44,854 bases of DNA, taken from assembly GCA_964587755.1 (NCBI GenBank), contig CAZPMC010000018.1:1-44854 (forward strand). Direction: 5' to 3'. Every line of letters begins with the position of its first letter. Positions within the stretch are counted from its first letter, which is position 1. The DNA is from CAZPMC01 sp964587755. Lineage in GTDB: Bacteria > Bacillota > Clostridia > Acetivibrionales > DTU013. The notes below the pieces were generated by a model, which made no database searches, was not told where the DNA came from, and worked only from the letters and a program-made list of their open reading frames with translations. Below are positions 8,466 through 15,758 of this stretch, one piece after another. A program made the translations under genes and the position numbers.

Positions 8466-9151
8466 TGAGCAGGATGGAAAAAGATCCAAGCCAAAACGTG
8501 CCGGTGCTTGAAAGAATGAGCGACTTTTTTACTGTACGGGTTGATGGCTATGATGAGCATATGATAAATGATGTGGAGGGCTGCAAGGAAGGTTACATAA
8601 AGATGGCATCTCTTATTCCGCGCAGTACTGAAACGATTCTTGATTTGGGCTGCGGAACCGGGCTTGAGCTCCAGGAGATATATAAACGGTTTCCCAATGT
8701 TTCTGTTGTCGGAATTGATTTGACACAAGCAATGCTTGACCGACTGAGTCAAAAATACCATAATAAAAAAATCAAGCTGATTTGCGGCAACTATTTTGAT
8801 GTTGACCTGGGTGAAGGTATTTTCGATACAGCTATTTCATTTCAAACAATGCACCATTTTCCCCATGCCGATAAGGTCAGACTATATAGGAAAATTCATA
8901 AAGCGCTAAAGCAGGATGGCGTATATATTGAATGTGATTACATGGTGACTGAGCAGTCTGTTGAGGACGAGCTCTTTTCGTTGAACGCACGGCTGCGCAG
9001 GGAGTTGAACATACCTGACGGCGAGCTTTATCATTTTGATACTCCATGTACCATCGACAACCAGATTGAAATGTTTAAAAAAGCCGGGTTTTCAAGTTCA
9101 GAAATGGTTTGGCGGGTGGAAAACACCACGATAATTGTGGCAAAAAAGTGA
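8462..9151 (+). CDS. Class I SAM-dependent methyltransferase
   Basis: A 229-residue Rossmann-fold methyltransferase. Motif I is ILDLGCGTGLELQEI (around residue 58), followed by the acidic end of strand two in VVGIDLTQAMLDRL and motif IV in FDTAISFQTMHHF. The substrate cannot be read from the sequence. The start overlaps the DUF1848 stop by four bases; ATG at 8465 or 8474 are alternatives, the last preceded by GAGCAGG. It is apparently intact although it stands between decayed genes. Confidence 0.88.
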   Translation: MMSRMEKDPSQNVPVLERMSDFFTVRVDGYDEHMINDVEGCKEGYIKMASLIPRSTETILDLGCGTGLELQEIYKRFPNVSVVGIDLTQAMLDRLSQKYHNKKIKLICGNYFDVDLGEGIFDTAISFQTMHHFPHADKVRLYRKIHKALKQDGVYIECDYMVTEQSVEDELFSLNARLRRELNIPDGELYHFDTPCTIDNQIEMFKKAGFSSSEMVWRVENTTIIVAKK

Positions 9152-9171
9152 CCAAAGGTCGGATGTGATGA

Positions 9172-9339
9172 GGTCGCAGCTCAAATCTTAATAACCATCC
9201 CTATGAATTCTATCAGAAGATCGGATATAAAATTGTTGGAGTTATTCCTGATGCAAACGGACTGGGGAAGCCGGATATCTTGATGGCGAAAAGACTGAGT
9301 CAACTATTCTCGAAGGCGGTGACAATATGCAAGAAATAA
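9172..9339 (+). pseudogene. C-terminal fragment of an AAC(6')-like aminoglycoside N-acetyltransferase
   Basis: After an in-frame stop at 9169 the frame reads NNHPYEFYQKIGYKIVGV and then IPDANGLGKPDILMAKRL, the characteristic C-terminus of GNAT-fold AAC(6')-type enzymes as I recall them. Only the last ~35 homologous residues remain and no upstream GNAT core is visible. The frame continues to a stop at 9337, overlapping the start of the next gene by 13 bases, which suggests the two genes were once translationally coupled. Confidence 0.7.
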
Positions 9340-10056
9340 GAGATTATGGCTCTTTCAAGAAAATTGAACCTGTAAACAAAGGCTGGTCGAATGACAAGAA
9401 ATATTATATTGTTAACATGGTGTGATGGTGAGGATGCTGAGAAAGTGTTGCCGTGCTTGACAGAAATCGAGCAATATGTGCTTGGAATAAAATCAGGAGA
9501 GATAATTAAAAAGATTCATTCTATACCTGCTCCAAAAGAGCAGGAAGAATGGGGTGCTCGTTTTAATCGCAAGACAAACTATAAAATTGAAAAGTATAAG
9601 GCTTGTGGCATAAAATTTGATGGTGATGACAAAATCATCAATTATATTGAAAATAACCGCCATCTACTCTCCGGAAGACCACAGTGCTACCAGCATGGTG
9701 ATTATCATGTAGGTAATATGATAATCAGATCGGACCACACACTTTCTATCATTGATTTCAACCGTTCTGACTTTGGAGATCCATGGGAAGAATTCAACCG
9801 GATCGTGTGGAGTGCGGCGGTCAGTCCGCATTTTGCGACAGGTCAGCTCAGAGGTTATTTTGATGGTGAACCACCCATTGAATTTTTTAAGCTGCTGGCT
9901 TTTTATATATCAAGTAATACTCTCTCGTCAATTTATTGGGCTATAACCTTTGGCGAAAAAGAAATTGCAACGATGAAAAACCAGGCAAGGGATGTACTGA
10001 CCTGGTTTGATAATATGAACAATCCTGTGCCATCCTGGTATTTAAATGAGTTTTAA
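9327..10056 (+). pseudogene. Aminoglycoside phosphotransferase (APH) family gene with internal deletion and frameshift
   Basis: The natural start at 9327 (ATG with GAAGGCGG upstream) encodes DYGSFKKIEPVNKGWSNDKKY, the APH N-terminus, then stops at 9423. A second frame open from 9391 resumes at LLTWCDGEDAEKVLP and runs to the end, with the catalytic HGDYHVGN and the metal-binding IDFNRSDFGDP intact. From memory of related proteins, about 45 residues, including the nucleotide-binding lysine strand, are missing at the joint near 9405-9415, and the joint changes frame. The C-terminal piece alone (221 residues) would lack the N-lobe, so the gene is almost certainly inactive. It lies next to the AAC(6')-like fragment, so this was an aminoglycoside-modifying locus or a housekeeping relative of one. 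Confidence 0.8.
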
Positions 10057-10198
10057 AAGCAGTCAGCAATGAACGCAGCCGGCGGCATCAATCCATACGG
10101 CAGTTTATTGAAGGATGGAATGCAACGAGAAAAGACCCTCAACGGCATGTTGAAGGCCATATTTGACAAAAGGAATTTGAGGCTTAACCTTTTCAATT

Positions 10199-12064
10199 TC
10201 AACCAAATTTTCTATCGTACAGCATTGCTGCGATCAGCACTACAATTATTGAGCCTGCATTGTGAACCAATGCACCTGTTGTAGGAGTCAGCCATCCAAT
10301 AAATGACATTAATATTGCTGCGAAATTAATAAATAGGGAAAGGAAGATACTGAATTTTATAGTACGTACTGTTGCATTAGAAAGCCGTTTCAGATATGGG
10401 ATTTTTGAAATGTCATCGCTCATTAGGGCAATATCTGAAGCGTCTACAGCAATATCGCTGCCTATGGCTCCCATTGCAACACCTACAGATGCTGTCTTAA
10501 GCGCCGGAGCATCATTTACACCATCTCCTATCATACAGACGGATTTACCGCTCTGCTGCAATTGCACTATACTCTGTACCTTATCCTGGGGCATTAATTC
10601 CGCTTGTACAGAAGTAATACCAAGCTGCTTCGCAAAATAATGTGCAGTTTTGCGATTATCCCCGGTAAGCAGCATAGTCTGTGTACTCATATCATCCAAC
10701 TGGGAGATCATCTTATTTGCAGTAGAGCGCAGCATATCAGAAAGAGCAATCACACCAATGCAATGTTTGTCCTCTGCCACAAGAATCGCAGCCTTACCCT
10801 GATTCCGCATTCTATTCAACGTATCATTAACCTCTTGGGAAAACTCAATTCCGTTTTCCTTTAAATATTTCTCGCTGCCACAAAAAAGCTCTTTGCCGGA
10901 AACATTTGCATAAATCCCTTTACCGGCCTCCATACGAAAATCTTGTGCATCTATCAAAGTAATGCCTTTATCTTTTGCAAATAATACTATTGCCTTTCCT
11001 AAAGGGTGTTCACTGCGAGCCTCTGCTGAAGCTGTCAATGTAATCAGTCCATTTTCATCCATATCTGGTTTGAAACAAATAATATCACTGACAGTAAGCT
11101 TCCCGGTCGTAAGAGTACCAGTTTTATCAAAGGCTATTGTATCCACCTTGCCCATATTCTCCAGGGCCTCACCGGATTTGATGATAATCCCGTGCTTAGT
11201 AGCCTGACCTATAGCGGCCATAATGGCAGTGGGTGTAGCAAGAACCAAGGCACAAGGGCAGAATACGACCAATACAGTAACGCCCCGGACTATGTCTTTT
11301 GTAGCAATATAGGTCAAGATGGCAATTAACAGCGCTGCGGGCACAAGCCAGGTTGCCCATTTATCAGTAATACGCTGAATGGGCGCCTGTTTGTTCTGTG
11401 CGTCTTGAACCATCCGGATCAGTTTTTGTAAAGAGCTGTCTTCTCCGACACCTGTCGCTTTCATATCAAAAGCTCCAAAACGGTTTATAGTTCCACAGTA
11501 AACACTGTCACCAACCTCTTTATCCACAGGTAGCGACTCACCGGTCATAATAGCTTGATCCACTGATGTATTTCCGCTTATTATTTTCCCGTCAACAGGA
11601 ATAATTTCTCCGGGAAGAACTCTCAGAGTGTAACCTACTTTGATTTCTTTTGCGTTTATCAACTCTTCCTTTCCGTTATCAATCCGGCGTCCCTGCTGGG
11701 GAGCAAGACTGATGAGCTCTTTAAGCCCCCTTTTGGAGCGTTCGGTGGTTTTATCCTCAAGTATTGCTCCAATTGCCATAATAAACGCAACTTCACCGGC
11801 GGCAAAGACGTCACCGATAACAACAGCAGCAATCATGGCTATAGAAATCAAAAGGGCTGAAGAAATTTTACTCATGCCTTTGTTGTAGATAATTCTCCAT
11901 ATGGCAAGATATAAAAGCGGAATTCCGCATATGATAACCGAAACCCAAGCAGGGTCAAACGGAACGTCAATTTTCAACAGAATAAGAATCAGGCTAGCAG
12001 CCAAAAAAGCACCGCCAACTAAAGTCATTGGCACTCCCGCTAAAATATCACTAATTCTTTTCAT
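10199..12064 (-). CDS. Heavy-metal P1B-type ATPase without N-terminal HMA domain
   Basis: A membrane pump for transition metal ions. It has the actuator TGES in MTGESLPVDKEVGD, the metal-site CPC in VVFCPCALVLATPTA, the phosphorylation site DKTGTLT, the P1B-specific HP in SEHPLGKA, and MLLTGDNRK and GDGVNDAPAL. The last membrane segments contain LVHNAGSIIVVLIAAML. Translation from 12064 gives 621 residues, short for the family because no CxxC metal-binding head is present. The ATG at 12064 is chosen because a G-rich stretch lies ~12 bases upstream; the ATG at 12094 has none. Zn, Cd, Co or Fe are all possible substrates. It is divergent from a TetR regulator, its likely controller. Confidence 0.93.
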   Translation of the reverse strand: MKRISDILAGVPMTLVGGAFLAASLILILLKIDVPFDPAWVSVIICGIPLLYLAIWRIIYNKGMSKISSALLISIAMIAAVVIGDVFAAGEVAFIMAIGAILEDKTTERSKRGLKELISLAPQQGRRIDNGKEELINAKEIKVGYTLRVLPGEIIPVDGKIISGNTSVDQAIMTGESLPVDKEVGDSVYCGTINRFGAFDMKATGVGEDSSLQKLIRMVQDAQNKQAPIQRITDKWATWLVPAALLIAILTYIATKDIVRGVTVLVVFCPCALVLATPTAIMAAIGQATKHGIIIKSGEALENMGKVDTIAFDKTGTLTTGKLTVSDIICFKPDMDENGLITLTASAEARSEHPLGKAIVLFAKDKGITLIDAQDFRMEAGKGIYANVSGKELFCGSEKYLKENGIEFSQEVNDTLNRMRNQGKAAILVAEDKHCIGVIALSDMLRSTANKMISQLDDMSTQTMLLTGDNRKTAHYFAKQLGITSVQAELMPQDKVQSIVQLQQSGKSVCMIGDGVNDAPALKTASVGVAMGAIGSDIAVDASDIALMSDDISKIPYLKRLSNATVRTIKFSIFLSLFINFAAILMSFIGWLTPTTGALVHNAGSIIVVLIAAMLYDRKFG

Positions 12065-12129
12065 AGTATATAAAAACCCCCAATCTAATTGCATTGCTAA
12101 ATTTATAGTGATACAATTGGTATGTTACT

Positions 12130-12142
12130 GAACATATTGTTC
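12130..12142. promoter_or_regulatory. Candidate TetR operator in the divergent region
   Basis: A perfect inverted repeat GAACA-TAT-TGTTC lies in the 178 bases between the metal ATPase and tetR starts; a further half-site GAACA occurs at 12207-12211. Position and symmetry fit an operator for the adjacent TetR protein, but this is inference. Confidence 0.4.
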
Positions 12143-12242
12143 TATAAAATTATACGACTGCAAAATTCGTTAATCAATAATCAAAATGGCCAGTCTGTAG
12201 GTTATTGAACATTTTAACACATTTGTACTGGAGGGAAAATGA

Positions 12243-12833
12243 ATGGACAGAAGGCAACAGAAAACAAGAGCCGCTATTATTAAAGCATTTAGTAAATTGA
12301 TTGAGAAAAAGCACTATATAAATTTAACAGTGCAGGATATCATAGATGAGGCGAATATCGGCAGAAGCACTTTTTATGCGCATTTTGAAACAAAGGATGA
12401 TTTATTAAAAACATTGTGCACTGATATTTTCAAGCATGTATTTTCTGATGAGCTCATGTCAGAAAGAAACCACGATTTTTCTGACGGTGGCAATAGCCTA
12501 GAAGCGAAGCTCACACATATATTGCATCATGTAAAGGACAGTGAAACGAACATTGCGGGCATTTTATCCTGCGAAAGCGGTGAGCTGTTTATGGGGTATT
12601 TTAAGGAACACCTGGCGCAGATGTTTTCAAAATATCTAAATAAATTAACAGTGACTGCCCCGGCTGATTTTGTTTTAAATCATTTTGTAGGCAGTTTTGC
12701 AGAAACAGTAAAATGGTGGGTTGGTAAAAGAATGGAGTATACACCAGAAGAAACTGTCAGGTATTACATTGAGGTTAGCGGCGCCGATAGGATTACAGAA
12801 ACATGCAAATTGTGCTTGACAAATCGCAGTTGA
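12243..12833 (+). CDS. TetR/AcrR family transcriptional regulator
   Basis: 196 residues. The N-terminal helix-turn-helix is typical of TetR: RAAIIKAFSKLIEKKHY then TVQDIIDEANIGRSTFYAHF, with the FYxHF signature after the recognition helix. The C-terminal ligand domain is of the short TetR_C_7/DhaS-like type (VLNHFVGSFAETVKWWV). The ribosome site TGGAGGGA precedes ATG 12243. It probably represses the divergent metal ATPase and itself. Its last codons contain the -35 box of the downstream RNA gene, so the gene and the RNA are physically interlocked. Confidence 0.9.
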   Translation: MDRRQQKTRAAIIKAFSKLIEKKHYINLTVQDIIDEANIGRSTFYAHFETKDDLLKTLCTDIFKHVFSDELMSERNHDFSDGGNSLEAKLTHILHHVKDSETNIAGILSCESGELFMGYFKEHLAQMFSKYLNKLTVTAPADFVLNHFVGSFAETVKWWVGKRMEYTPEETVRYYIEVSGADRITETCKLCLTNRS

Positions 12834-12843
12834 TGTGTAATAA
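12816..12843 (+). promoter_or_regulatory. Promoter of small RNA copy A
   Basis: A perfect TTGACA (12816-12821), 16 bases, then TAATAA (12838-12843). The -35 box lies inside the last codons of tetR. The distance from TTGACA to the conserved RNA 5' block GAGTGTGCATAAGC is 42 bases, against 41 in copy B. Confidence 0.75.
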
Positions 12844-12849
12844 TATTCC

Positions 12850-13019
12850 AAAATCGTGAGTGTGCATAAGCACCAAATGGGGACAGTGCGAAATAAGGTC
12901 AGGAGCAAAATGTACTCTTGATGAAAGTCCAAAGGTGCGAGCTGCATAGGGGTGATGGAGCCCTACACGTAGGATAGGTACCCTGCGGAGTCACATTAAA
13001 GTGATTCTGCGGGGTTTTA
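12850..13019 (+). ncRNA. Unassigned structured small RNA, copy A
   Basis: About 170 bases with its own promoter and terminator, no protein-coding frame, and a close paralogue at 14135-14284. By eye it folds as follows: helix P1 TGTGCA (12861-12866) with TGCATA (12943-12948); P2 GCACC (12870-12874) with GGTGC (12934-12938); P3 GGAC (12881-12884) with GTCC (12927-12930); hairpin P4 GGGGT (12949-12953) with GCCCT (12960-12964); then a 15-pair terminator. The loop inside P3 carries the conserved CAGGAGCAA and, relative to copy B, a 16-base insertion. Changes between the copies keep P2, P4 and the terminator paired. I do not recognise the family; it does not match the riboswitch, 6S, tmRNA or SRP signatures I know. 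Confidence 0.75.
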
Positions 13020-13020
13020 A
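12980..13020 (+). terminator. Intrinsic terminator of small RNA copy A
   Basis: A fifteen-pair stem, ACCCTGCGGAGTCAC (12980-12994) with GTGATTCTGCGGGGT (13001-13015), with loop ATTAAA and a following T-rich tail. Three of the pairs are G-U. Confidence 0.9.
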
Positions 13021-13110
13021 TATTTTATAGTGATGACAATTGACTTGGTTGCTAGGAGCTTAGAAGAGTATTAAAGCAAGGGGAAAGCAGAAGGGGAAAG
13101 AAAGGGAAAT

Positions 13111-13158
13111 AGCAAGGGATACGGTTTTTTCAACTATCTCCCTTGCTTTTGCTTTTTT
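13111..13158 (+). terminator. Intrinsic terminator hairpin between small RNA A and the SDR gene
   Basis: AGCAAGGGA (13111-13119) pairs with TCCCTTGCT (13139-13147), followed by TTTGCTTTTTT. A purine-rich tract with repeated AAGGGGAAAG-like units precedes it (about 13075-13110). No gene ends here, so it is either a backup terminator for RNA A or the end of an unseen short transcript. Confidence 0.6.
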
Positions 13159-13223
13159 AGCATAAGGTCACAAACAAGCAATGAAAACAAGATAAATTTT
13201 AGTTAATATTTTAACGAAATAGT

Positions 13224-13253
13224 TTGTTAAAAATTTATCATATGTGGTATTAT
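13224..13253 (+). promoter_or_regulatory. Probable promoter of the SDR gene
   Basis: TTGTTA (13224-13229), 18 bases, TATTAT (13248-13253). It lies after both upstream terminators, so the SDR gene is likely transcribed on its own. Confidence 0.5.
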
Positions 13254-13303
13254 ATAAGTGAGGGAAATGTTAAATAATTAACAAAGATAAAGGGGTGGAT
13301 GGT

Positions 13304-14077
13304 ATGTCTAAGAAAAACATTTTTGATTTAACAGGAAGAGTAGCAGTAGTAACAGGAGCATCCTCAGGATTAGGTGTTCAAATGGCCAAAGCTCTTGCTC
13401 ATCAGGGAGCTGATATTGCAATTTTAGCACGCCGCAAAGAGAAATTAGATGCTGTTGCAGAAGAAATCAGAAAAATAGGAGTAAAATGCTTTTCTTTCAA
13501 ATGTGACGTAACTGATACTCAGAACGTAGAGGAGGCAGCTAAAGCAGTAATTGCCGAATATGGAAAAGTAGACATCCTAATAAACAATGCTGGAAATGGA
13601 AGCACAGGGTCTGCGGAAGATATGACTGATGAGGATTGGGCTCATAATATTAATTTGGATTTAACAGCCGTATTTAAGGTTACAAGAGCTTTTGTCAAGA
13701 ATATGATTGAGAACAAATACGGGCGCATAATAAATATATCTTCTATGTACGGAATGGTAGGCAATATGGCTATACCGAGCTCGGCATATCATGCGGCAAA
13801 GGGCGGTGTTGTAAACCTTACCAGAGGATTGGCTGCTGAGTGGGCTAAATACGGGATTACTGTAAATGCAATTTGCCCGGGTTATTTTGCTACGGAGTTG
13901 ACAGTTGACACTCTAAATACAGAAGAGTTTTCAAACTATATGAAAGCAACTGTGCCGGTAGGGCGTTACGGTCAAGAGGGCGAATTAGATTCAACAGCTG
14001 TTTATCTTGCATCCGATGCATCTTCTTATGTAACAGGTACCATTATTCCGGTCGACGGAGGATATACATGTGTATAA
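13304..14077 (+). CDS. Short-chain dehydrogenase/reductase, gluconate 5-dehydrogenase-like
   Basis: 257 residues of the classical SDR fold. The cofactor-binding TGASSGLG is near the N-terminus, the structural NNAG follows in LINNAGNGS, and the catalytic Ser and YHAAK are in ISSMYGMVGN...YHAAKGG; ICPGYF follows the active site. ARRKEKL after strand two suggests NADP(H). The FDLTGRVAVVTGASSGLG opening resembles gluconate 5-dehydrogenase and related sugar-acid SDRs, but 3-oxoacyl reductase cannot be excluded. Start taken at ATG 13304, eight bases after AAGGGG; the GTG at 13295 overlaps that ribosome site. It is flanked on both sides by the paired small RNA genes. Confidence 0.88.
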   Translation: MSKKNIFDLTGRVAVVTGASSGLGVQMAKALAHQGADIAILARRKEKLDAVAEEIRKIGVKCFSFKCDVTDTQNVEEAAKAVIAEYGKVDILINNAGNGSTGSAEDMTDEDWAHNINLDLTAVFKVTRAFVKNMIENKYGRIINISSMYGMVGNMAIPSSAYHAAKGGVVNLTRGLAAEWAKYGITVNAICPGYFATELTVDTLNTEEFSNYMKATVPVGRYGQEGELDSTAVYLASDASSYVTGTIIPVDGGYTCV

Positions 14078-14099
14078 AGCGAATTAAAATACTAAGCTA

Positions 14100-14128
14100 T
14101 TGACAACATGGAAAAGATATGTAAAAAT
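14100..14128 (+). promoter_or_regulatory. Promoter of small RNA copy B
   Basis: A perfect TTGACA (14100-14105), 17 bases, then AAAAAT (14123-14128); TAAAAA with a 16-base spacer is equivalent. The -35 box begins 22 bases after the SDR stop codon. Spacing to the conserved RNA block matches copy A. Confidence 0.65.
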
Positions 14129-14134
14129 ACGATA

Positions 14135-14284
14135 AATAGTGAGTGTGCATAAGCGCCAATTAAGGACAGGAGCAATGTCTTCCTAAAGAAAGTCTGAAGG
14201 CGTGAGCTGCATAGGGGCAGCATAGCCCTACACGTGGAATTTATACCCCACGGAGTCACATAAAAGTGATTCTGTGGGGTTTAT
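14135..14284 (+). ncRNA. Unassigned structured small RNA, copy B
   Basis: The second copy of the RNA at 12850-13019, about 150 bases. P1 TGTGCA (14144-14149) pairs with TGCATA (14208-14213); P2 GCGCC (14153-14157) with GGCGT (14199-14203); P3 GGAC (14164-14167) with GTCT (14192-14195); P4 GGGGC (14214-14218) with GCCCT (14225-14229); then the terminator. Blocks identical in both copies include GAGTGTGCATAAGC, ACAGGAGCAA, GAAAGTC, GAGCTGCATAGGGG and CCCTACACGT. It ends about 43 bases before the GNAT gene, so it could act as a leader for that gene, but copy A has no equally close gene, which favours a free-standing RNA. Confidence 0.75.
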
Positions 14285-14285
14285 T
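14245..14285 (+). terminator. Intrinsic terminator of small RNA copy B
   Basis: Fifteen pairs, ACCCCACGGAGTCAC (14245-14259) with GTGATTCTGTGGGGT (14266-14280), loop ATAAAA, tail TTATTTAT. Relative to copy A, position six changes from G-C to A-U and position five from U-G to C-G. Confidence 0.9.
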
Positions 14286-14326
14286 TATACAACAAAAATT
14301 TAATAGAATGGAAGGAGTGGTGAAGA

Positions 14327-14896
14327 ATGAATCATCTTGGGACGGTACTTTTAGAAACAGAGCGTTTGATTTTACGGCGGTTTAGAGAAACTGATATTGA
14401 CGATATGTATAATAACTGGGCAAGCAGCGATAACGTCACAAGGTTTCTGACCTGGCCGGCACACAGTTCAAAGAATGTCACAAGAAAAGTTATTGATTTA
14501 TGGATAAGCAAATACGAAGATTTGAGAAATTATCAGTGGTGTATTGAATGGAAAGAGAACCATCAGGCTATTGGGAGCTTTAGCGTGGTTCATATAGATG
14601 AGGAGGTCAACGCAGTCGAAGTAGGTTACTGTATTGGCGAAGATTATTGGCATATGGGTATTGTGGCAGAAGCATTCAGGGAAGTCATTAAGTTCTTCTT
14701 TGAAAAAGTCGAATGTAACAGAATATATGCAAGGCATGATGTCCTCAACCCCAATTCGGGAAAAGTAATGAAAAAAGCCGGACTAAAATATGAGGGAAGG
14801 TTATTGGAAGCAGATAAGAACAATACCGGCATATGCGATCTGGATATATATGGGATAACAAAAAGCATGTATCTAAAAACAGTTTCTGAGCCATAA
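14327..14896 (+). CDS. GNAT family N-acetyltransferase, RimJ/RimL-like
   Basis: 189 residues. LLETERLILRRFRETDIDDMY is the standard opening of the RimJ/RimL-type GNAT group. The acetyl-CoA-binding region is VEVGYCIGEDYWHMGIVAEAF, and the C-terminal NPNSGKVMKKAGLKYEG is the usual late motif. The substrate is unknown; ribosomal protein N-termini and small amines are both possible. A GGAAGGAGTGG ribosome site precedes ATG 14327. It follows RNA copy B and converges with the aldo/keto reductase, whose stop is only five bases away. Confidence 0.9.
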   Translation: MNHLGTVLLETERLILRRFRETDIDDMYNNWASSDNVTRFLTWPAHSSKNVTRKVIDLWISKYEDLRNYQWCIEWKENHQAIGSFSVVHIDEEVNAVEVGYCIGEDYWHMGIVAEAFREVIKFFFEKVECNRIYARHDVLNPNSGKVMKKAGLKYEGRLLEADKNNTGICDLDIYGITKSMYLKTVSEP

Positions 14897-14901
14897 AACA
14901 G

Positions 14902-15729
14902 TTAGAAATCGAAATTGTCGGGGTCGGGTCCGTATCTTTTATTTAAATTCAAACCATTTATTGCGTTGATGTCGTCACCAGAGAGCTCAAAGTTAAAAAT
15001 ATCTGCGTTTTCTTTTATTCTGCTTTCATTAGTGGATTTGGGGATTGTAACCACTGCATTTTGAAGATCCCATCTCAATACTATCTGTGCCGGTGTTTTA
15101 CCATATTTCTCACCCAATTCCTTCAGCAGGGGTATGTCCAAGTTTCCTTGCATTAAAGGGCTCCAAGCTTCAAGCTGGATACCATGTTCTTTACAGAAGG
15201 CTCTAAGCTCTAGTTGTGTAAGATGGGGGTGGTATTCCACCTGATTTACCGCAGGAACTAAACTGCTGTTTTCAAACAAGTCCTTCAGGTGGTGAATCTG
15301 GAAATTACTCACTCCTGCAGCGCGTATCAACCCATCCTGGTATAGTTTTTCAACAGCTTTCCATGTTTCAATATACTTGCCTTTAACAGGCCAATGAACA
15401 AGATAAAGATCTATATAATCCAAGCCAAGCTTCTTTCTGCTTTCCTCGAAAGCACGCAATGTAGACTCGTATCCTTGATCAGGATTCTGGACCTTTGTAG
15501 TTATAAACAATTCGTTCCTAGGGACTCCGGATTCTCTAATACCCTTTCCAACACCTTCTTCGTTTCTGTAGCCAGCTGCGGTATCAATGGCTCTATATCC
15601 GGTCTTAATTGCCATTTCTACAGTCTCTGCAGCTTCATTTTGGTCAAAAACCTTCCATGTACCCAAACCAAGCCATGGCATCTTAACGCCATTATTCAAT
15701 TGTGTAGTGTCACTAATAGCCTTAATCAT
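14902..15729 (-). CDS. Aldo/keto reductase
   Basis: A 275-residue NADPH-dependent AKR of the 2,5-diketo-D-gluconate reductase-like type. The catalytic tetrad is complete: Asp and Tyr in GYRAIDTAAGYRNEEGVG, Lys in LFITTKVQ, His in DLYLVHWPVKG. The cofactor-binding IPKSTNESRIKEN is also present. An AGAGGG ribosome site lies seven bases before ATG 15729. It probably reduces sugar-derived or other small carbonyls; together with the nearby SDR it may belong to sugar-acid metabolism, but this is weak. Confidence 0.93.
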   Translation of the reverse strand: MIKAISDTTQLNNGVKMPWLGLGTWKVFDQNEAAETVEMAIKTGYRAIDTAAGYRNEEGVGKGIRESGVPRNELFITTKVQNPDQGYESTLRAFEESRKKLGLDYIDLYLVHWPVKGKYIETWKAVEKLYQDGLIRAAGVSNFQIHHLKDLFENSSLVPAVNQVEYHPHLTQLELRAFCKEHGIQLEAWSPLMQGNLDIPLLKELGEKYGKTPAQIVLRWDLQNAVVTIPKSTNESRIKENADIFNFELSGDDINAINGLNLNKRYGPDPDNFDF

Positions 15730-15758
15730 GTAATATCCCTCTTCTCAATAACAATATC

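Noticed and set aside
10057..10198. A frame reading IRQFIEGWNATRKDP, reminiscent of the C-terminus of IS630-type transposases, and an overlapping 71-codon frame
   Set aside because: The similarity covers only about ten residues, no DDE motif or terminal repeats are present, and the overlapping frame has no ribosome site.
12850..14284. Small RNA pair considered as cobalamin, NiCo, c-di-GMP or other known riboswitches, and as 6S RNA
   Set aside because: None of the core sequence signatures I know for these classes is present, and 5' and 3' ends do not close into a 6S-type long hairpin.
12816..14286. SDR gene between two direct repeats considered as a transposon or cassette
   Set aside because: The repeats carry their own promoters, terminators and compensatory changes and lack terminal inverted repeats or target duplications.
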